64,000 nucleotides of DNA from Penicillus capitatus. Taxonomy: Eukaryota > Chlorophyta. The translations under genes were made by a program, and so were the position numbers. Location of the stretch: positions 1,204,740 to 1,268,739 of the forward strand of contig OZ287703.1 of the NCBI GenBank assembly GCA_965649825.1, in the 5' to 3' direction. Positions within the stretch are counted from its first letter, which is position 1. Every line of letters starts with the position of its first letter. The notes under the pieces are model-generated. The model did no database searches. It was given only the letters and a program-made list of their open reading frames with translations, and had not been told where the DNA came from. Below are positions 33,362 through 44,534 of this stretch, in pieces.

Positions 33362-33524
33362 GCTGTCGTACGGCGTTGAAATCGGGGCCGTTACGTCACA
33401 TCAGGTGTAACCTGGCCTGTCAGTACGATCTGGAAGTGCACGATGACGCCAAATCGACGGTTGTTCGATTCGGCCGTAATTAACGCGGACAGCGACGGGC
33501 GTAACGCGCGCGCCGTACGACAGC
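33362..33524. repeat. Inverted-repeat element, possible MITE or foldback
   Basis: The 14-15 bp sequence gctgtcgtacggcg at about 33362 recurs as its reverse complement at about 33511, enclosing about 135 bp. The enclosed DNA is rich in CpG and cgttacg-like words, GC-richer than its surroundings. This is the layout of a small non-autonomous element, but no target duplication was identified and only one copy is seen in this window. Confidence 0.3.
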
Positions 33525-33989
33525 GTAAAATGATCGAATCGTGTTAATCGATTCCTCCTGTCGGAACCGTTATCACCATTTGAAGCCTTGCAAAGCGGGG
33601 CCGGTGATGTCGATGGTCGAAAGAGTAATGTTACATTCCTCCGCCAGACGGCAACCATCGGAAGGTGGGCTCTTGAACTCGATATGTCAGCCAGGACGTG
33701 CTCTGTTTGCGTTCGAGCACATTCGGAGAAGTCCAGCAGATATCTTAGTCTTTGTTCCGACAGTGCTGCCGATTCGAGACGAATCTGGGGTCCGGACACG
33801 AAATACAGATTATGCAGTTTTTCGCTGGCTTTCGAATCGTCTTACATTCGCCGCCGGCCGGTACCTCCAGACCGAGACAGCCCAGTCCTAAGTCCAGAAC
33901 GGATCTCATGTCATGCTTCGAGGTGCGGGCCGTTGTTTGCGGGTTCTTCGGCAATTTTCTACGGTCACAAGAGGAGCGAGCATTGTCTT

Positions 33990-34863
33990 TTTCTCCCAGG
34001 AGTAGTACAGTGTCGAATCGACGCTTGATCTGGCGGAAAATGATCCTCTTATCACTGACTGATTCGCAAAGTATGTCGCCGAATTCTGATGAATACTCGG
34101 CATTCTATTCCAGACAAATCACCGAGCAAGTCGCCCCTAGTTGTTGGCCCCAATACGCCATGCTACGTCTGGTTACAGCGCGAACATCCGGATCGGGACA
34201 AGACAAGTGCCGATCCGCCTCCGGTGACGCCGATGGACACAGCCGACATTCGAGAAGGACTGGATGTGGTGGAGCGGATGGGCATCGAGCGTGCTGCCGC
34301 GACAGCAAGAGGGGCAGATGTGGTCGTCATGGTGATGGATGTCGATGAGGGATGGACAGAAAGCGACGGGGCTGTTTTCAATGGCCTATGGAAAATTGGC
34401 GTCGAATTGCCTTCCCCTGCCATCCTAGTCGCCAACAAAGCAGACAAATCAGGTCCGTCCTTCCTGCTGCGACCAATATGTCATCTTCGATGTCGCAGGC
34501 CACGAGAAACTGCCCTCCTTACCGCTCACCGTCTCCGAGACATTCGAATCCATCATCCTCGCCAGTGCCTTGCAACACGAGGGACTGGAGGATTTGAACA
34601 CAGCTGTGATGAAGACCATTGAGCAAGAATCTGTGGTCGCGGGTGGAGTTGCCTGGGCCATCAACGAACGTCAGTCCGAGGCGCTGTTCCGATCACATGC
34701 ATCTATGGAACGAGTCATCGAGAGCATCAAGAATGAGTTGCCAATGGATCTCTGGACGATCGATCTGCGCGATGCGCTATTGTCGTTGGGCAAAGTTAGC
34801 GGAGAGGACATTAAGGAAGAGATCCTCGACAACGTTTTCCAACGCTTCTGCATTGGGAAGTAA
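33990..34863 (+). CDS. MnmE/GTPBP3 (MSS1)-like tRNA-modification GTPase, N-terminal part not found
   Basis: The C-terminal half is clear: DTADIREGLDVVERMGIERA matches the G3 region and following helix of MnmE; ILVANKADKSG is the G4 loop; a 46-nt intron precedes GHEKLPSLPLTVSETF; the end FQRFCIGK at 34863 is the MnmE C-terminus with the essential Cys of the FCIGK motif. MnmE, with MnmG, installs the carboxymethylaminomethyl group on wobble uridines, in mitochondria in most eukaryotes. Odd points: G3 reads DTAD instead of DTAG; the expected P-loop (GPPNAGKSS) is not visible although VVGPNTP sits where it should be; and no TrmE N-domain is recognisable upstream in any frame down to 33300. A short exon with VESTLDLAENDP near 34010 could be the helical domain. 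Either a decayed 5' half or introns I failed to resolve. Confidence 0.55.
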
Positions 34864-35045
34864 TAAACGACTGGACTCAGACTAGGCTTTCTAGAGAGAC
34901 ATCGATCCGGAGATGCCTCGATGTAACACAGAAAAGAGATTGGCCGTGTCTTGATTCGTCTTCTGTTCTTTATTTGCTGCGTTTCTCTCTTTTTGAATCT
35001 GTTGAAACGGCGTTTTGTTGTCTCCACTGTTCACCACCGAGTCTA

Positions 35046-35573
35046 TCATTCTCTTGAATCGGGAGTCTTTAGCAGACGCCGAATGAAAGCTACTTTGTGG
35101 TCAAGACATTCAGTCGATTCTTTAATGGACTTTGAAATCTCTTTTGCTTTGGCCAATTCGGTGCGCGAGGTATCGAGAACGACAGTATGCATGCTTTTGG
35201 TTCCTGGTTGAGGATTGAATTTAGATAGATCTTCTATCTCCTTCTGCAGCTCAGCGAAAACGTCCTCCGCGACCAGATCTACTGTTTCCGAGACTGATGG
35301 TCTTGCCCTTTCGTCTTCTCTGTCGCTGCCGACGCCTGAAAACACGTTAGTAATACAAAAGAGAGCGAGTGTCATACCGATTATTCTGTGACTGTGTGTT
35401 TCGAGGCTGTGTGTGACCGTCTTGATGCTGTAGCCACGTTCGTGTACCCAGTACGTCAACAGTTGACGCAGTTCCGCGCTTTTTTGGAGGTCCGTCGCCA
35501 GTTCGGTCTTTGCGGGCTCACAAATCCGCCCGTTGCTAGTCTTCTTCAAATCTACAACCGAACTCCGCGACAT
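35046..35573 (-). CDS. Hypothetical two-exon gene whose first exon is duplicated in the adjacent array
   Basis: Minus strand, ATG 35573. A 42-nt intron (donor gtatga, acceptor ttttcag, about 35339-35380) is in frame with no stop, so the whole span reads open; spliced length is about 161 residues. Exon 1 begins MSRSSVVDLKKTSNGRICEP and includes LTYWVHERGYSIKTVTHSLE. Exon 2 is helical and charged (AELQKEIEDLSKFNPQPGTK, LAKAKEISKSIKESTECLDH), possibly coiled coil. No family recognised. Exon 1 with its promoter occurs twice more at 36.6-37.3 kb, which supports it being a real unit, though the copies lack exon 2. Confidence 0.55.
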   Translation of the reverse strand: MSRSSVVDLKKTSNGRICEPAKTELATDLQKSAELRQLLTYWVHERGYSIKTVTHSLETHSHRIIGMTLALFCITNVFSGVGSDREDERARPSVSETVDLVAEDVFAELQKEIEDLSKFNPQPGTKSMHTVVLDTSRTELAKAKEISKSIKESTECLDHKVAFIRRLLKTPDSRE

Positions 35574-35606
35574 TTCAGAGAGCTAGAAATGGTGCCGCCA
35601 CAGCGT

Positions 35607-35614
35607 CTTTATAG
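35607..35614 (-). promoter_or_regulatory. TATA-like box of the hypothetical gene at 35046-35573
   Basis: On the minus strand the sequence reads ctataaag, 34-41 nt upstream of the ATG at 35573. This position would give a very short 5' UTR. It is copied intact in both duplicated promoter/first-exon blocks. Confidence 0.4.
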
Positions 35615-35728
35615 CCGTGGCAGTGGCGGCACTACAACGCGTCGAATGCCGACCACGCCGTAGCTTAGTCATCCCGCCTTGATCCGTTCGACGGATCAGG
35701 ATGAGCGAACGAATCAAGGCGAAAGCAA

Positions 35729-36579
35729 ACGATAATCGCGCGGAACATTGACCTCACACACATTGTGACAATACTCGATTATTCGAATGACCGAGGTTCT
35801 AATTTTATCCACGTCCACAGAAATAGTACGCATAACAAGTATATTAATCAGTTCTTTTGCGAGATGCCCGTAGTTTGACGTCGTTTCTCTGAAGCTGATT
35901 CCCGAGATGTCTCTAACAACAGCAAAAATTATCAACCATTTGTCAGGATGTATTTTGCAAGCTAGACCTTCGCAATGGGTTCCATCGGGTGCCGCTGGAA
36001 GCGGCCATGGGAAATGTCTTCGCCTTTGGGACCCGACGGCGTTTTTTCCGTTACAAGGTTTTGCCCCAAGGGTGGTCAGCGAGCCCTCACCTTTTTCATG
36101 CGATCGTCATGGAGATCTGCGCGGGGCACCCTGTCCTGCATTACATTGACGATCTGGTCATAGGGGCGCGGACACTGAAAGAACTCGAGGGACGTGTGTC
36201 CGCCCTATTGAGGACCCTAGAACATTATGGGCTCCAAGTACAGAAGAGCAAATTCGTATTTGGTCGGCGGGAGATAACATTCCTGGGGCTAGAGTTGATT
36301 CATTTGTTGAGTTCATGAGCACGTGGGGGTAAGGGGGGTAAAATGTTCAAAATTAAACGCGACAGCGTATTGAAACAGTGTATTTTAAACGTTTTTGTAA
36401 ACATCAGAAATCTTCATTCGTCATATTTATGCGAACATGACGTTGCTTGGCTCGTTCGTCCGTGCTCCATGACACTCACTGTCTCGGGTCACATAAATTG
36501 CAGAGTTCTATGACAATCTGAAACGTAAGCAAACAATAATCGCGCGGAACATTGACCTCACACACATTGTGACAATACT
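35729..36579 (+). repeat. Founder-like long unit of the chimeric repeat: RT fragment + satellite sliver + LTR-like segment
   Basis: The unit contains a junction block (J, about 60 bp), 150 bp of non-RT sequence, and an RT fragment running from KLDLRNGFHRVPLE through LPQGWSASPHLF and HYIDDLVIGA to FLGLEL. It then switches at agttga into a satellite-like 3' end (ttgagttcatgagcacg) and an LTR-like segment with a TATA-like word. Compared with the 591-bp units found elsewhere, it carries 213 bp more of RT, so it looks ancestral to them. Confidence 0.8.
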
Positions 36580-36587
36580 CGATTATT

Positions 36588-36922
36588 CTGTGACTGTGTG
36601 TTTCGAGGCTGTGTGTGACCGTCTTGATGCTGTAGCCACGTTCGTGTACCCAGTACGTCAACAGTTGACGCAGTTCCGCGCTTTTTTGGAGGTCCGTCGC
36701 CAGTTCGGTCTTTGCGGGCTCACAAATCCGCCCGTTGCTAGTCTTCTTCAAATCTACAACCGAACTCCGCGACATTTCAGAGAGCTAGAAATGGTGCCGC
36801 CACAGCGTCTTTATAGCCGTGGCAGTGGCGGCACTACAACGCGTCGAATGCCGACCACGCCGTAGCTTAGTCATCCCGCCTTGATCCGTTCGACGGATCA
36901 GGATGAGCGAACGAATCAAGGC
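36588..36922 (-). repeat. Extra copy 1 of promoter + first exon of the 35.0-35.6 kb gene
   Basis: Near-identical to 35387-35721: it includes the TATA-like word, the ATG (at 36775) and exon 1. At the exon end the frame runs into the junction block J through the shared 9-mer cgattattc, so the second exon is replaced by 20-odd unrelated codons. It is a truncated gene copy with its own promoter. Spacing to the next copy is exactly 398 bp. Confidence 0.85.
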
Positions 36923-36986
36923 GAAAGCAAACGATAATCGCGCGGAACATTGACCTCACACACATTGTGACAATACTCGATTATTC

Positions 36987-37320
36987 TGTGACTGTGTGTT
37001 TCGAGGCTGTGTGTGACCGTCTTGATGCTGTAGCCACGTTCGTGTACCCAGTACGTCAACAGTTGACGCAGTTCCGCGCTTTTTTGGAGGTCCGTCGCCA
37101 GTTCGGTCTTTGCGGGCTCACAAATCCGCCCGTTGCTAGTCTTCTTCAAATCTACAACCGAACTCCGCGACATTTCAGAGAGCTAGAAATGGTGCCGCCA
37201 CAGCGTCTTTATAGCCGTGGCAGTGGCGGCACTACAACGCGTCGAATGCCGACCACGCCGTAGCTTAGTCATCCCGCCTTGATCCGTTCGACGGATCAGG
37301 ATGAGCGAACGAATCAAGGC
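36987..37320 (-). repeat. Extra copy 2 of promoter + first exon of the 35.0-35.6 kb gene
   Basis: Second tandem copy, offset 398 bp from the first, with ATG at 37173 and the same cgattattc switch into block J. Together the two copies form a two-unit tandem of (first exon + promoter + J) inside the RT/LTR array. Confidence 0.85.
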
Positions 37321-38699
37321 GAAAGCAAACAATAATCGCGCGGAACATTGACCTCACACACATTGTGACAATACTCGATTATTCGAATGACCGAGGTTCT
37401 AATTTTATCCACGTCCACAGAAATAGTACGCATAACAAGTATATTAATCAGTTCTTTTGCGAGATGCCCGTAGTTTGACGTCGTTTCTCTGAAGCTGATT
37501 CCCGAGATGTCTCTAACAACAGCAAAAATTATCAACCATTTGTCAGGATGTATTTTGCAAGCTAGACCTTCGCAATGGGTTCCATCGGGTGCCGCTGGAA
37601 GCGGCCATGGGAAATGTCTTCGCCTTTGGGATCCGACGGCGTTTTTTCCGTTACAAGGTTTTGCCCCAAGGGTGGTCAGCGAGCCCTCACCTGTTGAGTT
37701 CATGAGCACGTGGGGGTAAGGGGGGTAAAATGTTCAAAATTAAACGCGACAGCGTATTGAAACAGTGTATTTTAAACGTTTTTGTAAACATCAGAAATCT
37801 TCATTCGTCATATTTATGCGAACATGACGTTGCTTGGCTCGTTCGTCCGTGCTCCATGACACTCACTGTCTCGGGTCACATAAATTGCAGAGTTCTATGA
37901 CAATCTGAAACGTAAGCAAACAATAATCGCGCGGAACATTGACCTCACACACATTGTGACAATACTCGATTATTCGAATGACCGAGGTTCTAATTTTATC
38001 CACGTCCACAGAAATAGTACGCATAACAAGTATATTAATCAGTTCTTTTGCGAGATGCCCGTAGTTTGACGTCGTTTCTCTGAAGCTGATTCCCGAGATG
38101 TCTCTAACAACGGCAAAAATTATCAACCATTTGTCAGGATGTATTTTGCAAGCTAGACCTTCGCAATGGGTTCCATCGGGTGCCGCTGGAAGCGGCCATG
38201 GGAAATGTCTTCGCCTTTGGGATCCGACGGCGTTTTTTCCGTTACAAGGTTTTGCCCCAAGGGTGGTCAGCGAGCCCTCACCTGTTGAGTTCATGAGCAC
38301 GTGGGGGTAAGGGGGGTAAAATGTTCAAAATTAAACGCGACAGCGTATTGAAACAGTGTATTTTAAACGTTTTTGTAAACATCAGAAATCTTCATTCGTC
38401 ATATTTATGCGAACATGACGTTGCTTGGCTCGTTCGTCCGTGCTCCATGACACTCACTGTCTCGGGTCACATAAATTGCAGAGTTCTATGACAATCTGAA
38501 ACGTAAGCAAACAATAATCGCGCGGAACATTGACCTCACACACATTGTGACAATACTCGATTATTCGAATGACCGAGGTTCTAATTTTATCCACGTCCAC
38601 AGAAATAGTACGCATAACAAGTATATTAATCAGTTCTTTTGCGAGATGCCCGTAGTTTGACGTCGTTTCTCTGAAGCTGATTCCCGAGATGTCTCTAAC
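37321..38699. repeat. Left array of 591-bp chimeric units
   Basis: Units with the cgattattc landmark at about 37376, 37967 and 38558 have a 591-bp period. Each holds J, 150 bp of unassigned sequence, a short RT fragment (DLRNGFHRVPLE to PQGWSASPH), a direct jump into gttgagttcatgagcacg and the LTR-like segment. The last unit continues into the longer pol remnant rather than jumping. Both strands read open over 70-145 codons in each unit, but only because the copies are nearly identical. Confidence 0.9.
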
Positions 38700-40264
38700 A
38701 ACAGCAAAAATTATCAACCATTTGTCAGGATGTATTTTGCAAGCTAGACCTTCGCAATGGGTTCCATCGGGTGCCGCTGGAAGCGGCCATGGGAAATGTC
38801 TTCGCCTTTGGGATCCGACGGCGTTTTTTCCGTTACAAGGTTTTGCCCCAAGGGTGGTCAGCGAGCCCTCACCTTTTTCATGCGATCGTCATGGAGATCT
38901 GCGCGGGGCACCCTGTCCTGCATTACATTGACGATCTGGTCATAGGGGCGCGGACACTGAAAGAACTCGAGGGACGTGTGTCCGCCCTATTGAGGACCCT
39001 AGAACATTATGGGCTCCAAGTACAGAAGAGCAAATTCGTATTTGGTCGGCGGGAGATAACATTCCTGGGGCTAGAGTTGAGATCGAATGGAAGAGTGAGC
39101 GCCGAAAAGTATCTAAAGGAGCGAAGGGAAAAGGTCGGAAGTGTGGTGGAGACGAAGAAGGAGCTCCAAGGGCTGCTAGGGGTATTCAATGTCGCCAGGC
39201 ATTTTGTCCCAGAACTAAGCCAGAAGACGCGGGACCTACAGGAACTGCTGACGACGCTGAGAGGCAGTTCGTTGGAAAGGGAGGAGAGAGAGAAGGCCCA
39301 CGCGCTGGCGGAGAGGGCATGGGAGGAGGTCCTGAGAACCTGCGTCTCGGTGCAGATGGCCGTTCCGGAGGACGCCCGATTCGAGTTGTTTACCGATTGG
39401 TCCACCGAGGCATTAGGATATGTCCTCTTCGTGGACGGTGAGGGCGGACGCCAGATCGTGGATATCAATTCCGCCAAGACGGCCGACCAGGCCACGGTGA
39501 GCAGCTTCCTGGGGGAATTGCGCGGGATCGTATGGGGACTGAAAAAGGTCCGACACATTGTCTGGACAGCCCCGATCAAGGTCTGTTGTGACAACCAAGG
39601 CACAGTGTCCCGGCTGCGGAAGGGGGAGACTATGGGAGACGACGTGCGCTGCTCGCGCCTCATGAGCTGGATCCTGGAAAACTTCCCACAGGCTTGCTGG
39701 GAATATGTTCCTGGAGCGATCAACCAGGTGGCCGATTTCCTTAGCAGAAAGAGGGCCCAAGAGGACAGGGGAGAAAGAGTCGTAGGGATGCTTTCCCTTA
39801 GTCAAAGACCCCCCGAAGATGTCGTCCGACAACGATTGGAAAAGGCTCATCGGGGTCACTGGCATGCAGAGAGGACCTGGCAGCATCTCAAACGAGACGG
39901 GCCAATTTGGCCTGGAGCAAGAAGGGAAGCACTTCACTATGCGAAGCGGTGCCCTACATGCCAACGCTTCCGCAGTCTCGAACATCGGGAGCCTTGGGAA
40001 GGCATGGAGATGACACGGCCGAACGAGGTCGTCTTTGGAGACTTCCTCGGGCCCATTAGGTTGAGCCGGGGACGAGGGAAGAGAGTGATCCTAGTACTAG
40101 TTGACGGGTTCAGTCGATACACCCATCTACACATGGCGGTCACGCCCACAGAAACAGCGGTGTTGAGGGGCTTACGCCGTTGGGAACGGACGTTGACCTG
40201 GAGACACGGCCACGTCAGACTCTTCATGGCAGACAGGGGGGCCGCCTTCCTTGAGCAAAACAAG
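38700..40264 (+). pseudogene. Truncated LTR-retrotransposon pol remnant (RT-RNase H-integrase)
   Basis: Continuous frame from the RT palm, 5'-truncated: DLRNGFHRVPLE, LPQGWSASPHLF, catalytic HYIDDLVIGA, FLGLEL. Then connection and RNase H (ELFTDWSTEALGYVLF with its first Asp, and CCDNQGT), then integrase: zinc-finger HRGHWH...CPTCQRF, first catalytic Asp in VFGDFLGPI, second in FMADRGAAFLE. It stops being element sequence just after AAFLE, at about 40264, before the third catalytic Glu. No protease, gag or tidy LTR pair. Ty3/Gypsy-like, and clearly a different family from the element at 44-49 kb. The open frame continues into a host gelsolin exon by chance. Confidence 0.85.
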
Positions 40265-40348
40265 CTGCCAGCAGATCTCCAGATTCAGGCACGTATCAGC
40301 GTTGAAGGAAAGGGTGATAGAACGTCTGTGCAGGTGGCAAAGGAGAAA

Positions 40349-40690
40349 ATGGAGTCGCCAATGTTCAAAGACAGTTTTCAGAAGTGGGAAGAGCAAGATT
40401 TCAAGGACAAAGTGAAGGAAGCCAAAACGAAGCCAGAGAAAGCGGAGGTCCACTCTGGCGCTCACGCAACGCTGATAACGATCTCGATCGCGCATGCAGG
40501 TGGATATTGGAGCATTGGTACAGGGAGCGGCCGCACAAGCCACAAAGCAGATGGCTATCGATGATGGATCTGGCGCCGTGAAGGTGTGGAGAATCGAAGA
40601 TTTTAAGATGGCGGATTGGCCAGAGAACATGTACGGGCAGTTCTACGCCGGCGATTCCTACATTGTGAAATACACCTACAAGAAATCTGG
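40349..40690 (+). pseudogene. 5' end of a gelsolin/villin-family gene, truncated
   Basis: Exon 1 40349-40447 (MESPMFKDSFQKWEEQDFKD..., 33 codons), a 52-nt intron 40448-40499, then exon 2 with AIDDGSGAVKVWRIEDFKMA and ENMYGQFYAGDSYIVKYTY, the start of a gelsolin repeat. Gelsolin-family proteins bind, sever and cap actin; intact members have three to six such repeats. Here the homology ends near 40690 in the first repeat and TRM61 sequence begins at once. The left flank is retrotransposon pol to about 40264, so the promoter region is at most 85 bp. I read this as a broken gene end rather than a functional gene. Confidence 0.75.
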
Positions 40691-41592
<902 letters not shown>

Positions 41593-41664
41593 CAATCGAC
41601 CATCATCGTGATGATACATCGATTGCACTAAATTCTTCGGCGCGATAGACAACGCATAGACGCA

Positions 41665-43991
41665 ATGGGTGGAGCCTATTCCGTTAAAGACACGACGGGT
41701 TCACTGATAGTACGTGGCGAGTCGGAACGTCGCGAACGGGTCGATGCCGTCGCTTTCGGCACGGGAACGAAGGACTACAGTCTCTGGGTGCGCCTATCGC
41801 CCTCCGTGCAAAATGTCCCCCACAGTGCGCGTGAAGGTCGAGGAGTTGAGCTTTGCCTGCACAAATCTCGTCAACAGAGATATCCTCAGGTATGAAAATC
41901 TCACACTTATCACTCTTCATGACTGCGCCACACACCATGTGTAGTTTATCTGACCCATTTGCCGTCCTCTATACAGCAACGGACGACGGTCTGCGAGAAG
42001 TGGGCCGCACAGAGGTCGTACCCAATAATCTGAGTAACGGATTGGAATCGCGTCGAGAAAAGAGTGCGTGAAATGCTCACGGTTTTGTAGATCCGAAGTT
42101 TGTTCGGTCCTTCCAAGTGCTCTACGAATTTGAGCGTCTTCAGCAAATGAAGGTCGTTCTGTACGATGCCGATGAAGACCGAAGTGTCAAAGATCTGAAA
42201 CTGGACGATCAAGTGCCGATTCAGTCGTCCCATCCATTGCACTGATGTGTCGCATCACGGGCTAGGATTTCTTGGGCTCTGCTGCGTTTACGTTGGCCGA
42301 TATCGTCACCGAGTCCCAGGGACACTGCACGTTGCCTTTGCTCGGTGAAAACAATACTCCGATGAGCGAGAGCAAAGTTCTCACTCTTTCTGTCACATCA
42401 AGGAAGATGCATGTCACATCAGGTTTCGATCTACTACGAAGAGCAAAGCAATCAGTCCGATGAAGTGAAGCTCATTCTTGGAGCGCGTCTCAACAGCAGT
42501 CGAGCATCCGGCGTCTTCTACAGAATCAGTAAACAACATGGCGATGGGGAAACGTGGATCCCTGCCTATCGATCCGAAGTCCTGCGGCCGTCGGATGGCA
42601 ATCCGCCGTTGATCTGGAAGCCGCTCGAGACGCGACTGAGAATTCTGTGCAATGCAAATGTCACCCGTCCGCTGCTCGTCGAGGTCGGACGCTTGGAAAC
42701 GGCGATTGACTGAAATGTGGCTCTCTAGCTGTTCTACTTCAAAAGCCGAGGCACGCATCAGTCCGCCGGCAAAATCACGCTCTCGCTCAACGACATCGAA
42801 AGCGCCGCCAAAGGTAAAGTATGGAGAGATTCTGTGATGTGACAGGTCTGTCTTCTGAACAGGATCCGTGGCGTCGCCGGTTTTGAACAAAGATGGGCAA
42901 AGCGTCGGAGAGATCTTTATCAGAGGTGATCCCCATCGACAAGATTCCCAACGGACCCATCCCTCTGTGTCCATCAGGATACGAGAGAACACCTGCTCCT
43001 TCGTTTTTGGAGTACATTGCATCCGGTTTTGAGATTTGTTTTCTGGTCGCCATCGATTTCACGCGATCCAATGGACTGCCCGAGTATCCTGGATCCCTTC
43101 ACCACATATTGACGGAGACCACAGATGGCGAGCGGAGGTTGAACGTCTACGAAGAAGCTCTTTTTGGAGTCGGACGTGTGTTGGAGGCCTACGACACCGA
43201 TCAGCTCTTCCCGACGTGGGGCTTCGGAGCAAAACTCCCCGGAGAGGACAAAGTCGTCAGTCATTGCTTTGCTGTCAATGGCGACGATTCCGCTCCCGAG
43301 TGCCAAGGCGTCCGTGGGGTCCTGGATGCTTACAGGCACGCATCTCTCTCTCGACAGGCCTTTACGCGTTTGCATCTGGTAGGGATGCACTGGATCGCGT
43401 CACACTGGCCGGACCGACATTTTTCAGTCCAGTACTTAAGGCGGCGGCGACGATGGCGGCTAGAGATTCGCATCGAAAGTACTACTGTCTGCTCATGATC
43501 ACCGATGGCGTTTTGCTGGACATGCCAGTGCGTCGCGATCCATTCTCTATTCCTATGATGCACGCCGTTCCGTGTGGCTGTCTGTCTCTAGCGTGTGAAA
43601 CGCGAGATCATTGCCGCTTCGAGTCTTCCGTTATCGATCATGCTCGTCGGCGTGGAAAGGAAGATTTCTCGAAGATGGTCGAGCTGGATTCGGACGACGT
43701 CTTGCTGTCCGAAGACGGGGTCTACGCCGAAAGAGACATCGTACAGTTCGTCGAATTTGAAAAATACAAGAACAATGGCGAGGCACTCGCCAAGGAACTC
43801 TTAGCCGAGTTCCCCGGACAATTCCTCACCTATATGAAGTCAGACATCTCACTCTTTGTCACACGTTTGACAGGACTCGTAACATTTTGCCGTTCGAGAG
43901 CAACGGGCAAACAAAAGAAGAGGAGGTGAAGAGAGAAGAGGATTCGCACGCAGAGACCGTATCGGTCACAGAAGATCTGCAGACGACGTAA
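41665..43991 (+). CDS. Copine (C2-C2-vWA, calcium-dependent membrane-binding)
   Basis: ATG 41665 (MGGAYSVKDTTGSLIVRG). C2A: VKVEELSFACTNLVNRDIL, intron, SDPFAVLYTATDDGLREVGR, FQVLYEFERLQQMKVVLYDA. C2B: VKLILGARLNSSRASGVFYR, LRILCNANVTRPLLVE. vWA/copine domain: FEICFLVAIDFTRSNGLPEY with PGSLHHI (MIDAS-type DFTRSN), LFPTWGFGAKLPGEDKV, GPTFFSPVLKAAA, YYCLLMITDGVLLDM, ASSLPLSIMLVGV, and YAERDIVQFVEFEKYKNNGE. A short intron near 43838 joins TYMK to RNILPFESNGQTK, with an acidic tail to the stop at 43991. About nine introns. Copines bind phospholipid in a calcium-dependent way; plant BONZAI proteins repress defence signalling. It appears intact although both neighbours are damaged. Confidence 0.9.
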
Positions 43992-44081
43992 TGGCATGGC
44001 ATTGTTGGCGAAATGCAGTACTTAATCACACACTTCAGGAATCAGAGTATCTGTTCACAATGACGCCGCCTTCGCCGCTGT

Positions 44082-44318
44082 CTAATACTTCGCTCTCATC
44101 GGCTGTCCACACCTCTTCATCTCCTCCTGCACTCCGAAAACACTCAGGAGTGCTTGCGTGATCGAAGCAGCTGCCAGAATGCTGAAGAGGAAAACGAGAC
44201 CGGAGCCCGCGTCGACGCAGAAATGTGTGATTACTGGTTCGCCGGCGAAGTACAGAGATCCGCTCACGAAGCTGCCGTACGCAACGATCGTGATCGTCGA
44301 TGGCGATGTACCCAGTAG
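44082..44318 (-). pseudogene. Truncated 3' exon of a membrane protein
   Basis: A minus-strand frame open from the repeat boundary (about 44318) to a stop at 44082. It includes VAYGSFVSGSLYFAG, then a membrane segment GLVFLFSILAAASITQALLS and a charged tail (QEEMKRCGQPMRAKY). This looks like the last exon of a multi-pass protein, perhaps MARVEL/tetraspan-like, but too little remains to name it. Its 5' part has been lost where the LTR-like repeat begins. Confidence 0.4.
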
Positions 44319-44352
44319 TGTATTAATGAGAAACTTAAACGCGACAGCGTAT

Positions 44353-44534
44353 TGTGATACTCGAATTCAGAAACAAAGCAAGCAAACAGAGTGTGTTACA
44401 AAATACGAATCGTGTTTCTCGAACATCGTATTTATACTACTCAGCATGACGTTATGATGTCGTCATGCCTCTTGTAATGATGTGACTGATGTTTCTTCCT
44501 TTCCTCTTCCCGCTTCATCTTCAGATCCACGACA
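44353..44534 (-). repeat. 3' LTR of the retrotransposon
   Basis: 182 bp, same sequence as the right-hand LTR. The purine-rich agggaagcga just inside it (about 44535-44546, element strand) is a likely polypurine tract, the primer for plus-strand DNA. Confidence 0.9.

Noticed and set aside
1-35000. tRNA or rRNA genes
   Set aside because: A few ggttcgaa-like words (about 6827, 11213) were inspected; none has the A-box or a foldable cloverleaf.
36476-38717. Family of protein-coding genes (70- and 145-codon ORFs) in each repeat unit
   Set aside because: Open frames follow from near-identity of young copies and overlap RT sequence in antisense; no sign of selection.
38771-40564. Single 597-codon gene fusing Pol and gelsolin sequence
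   Set aside because: Frame continuity is by chance: the gelsolin part has its own ATG and a 52-nt intron, and the last codons are intron translation.
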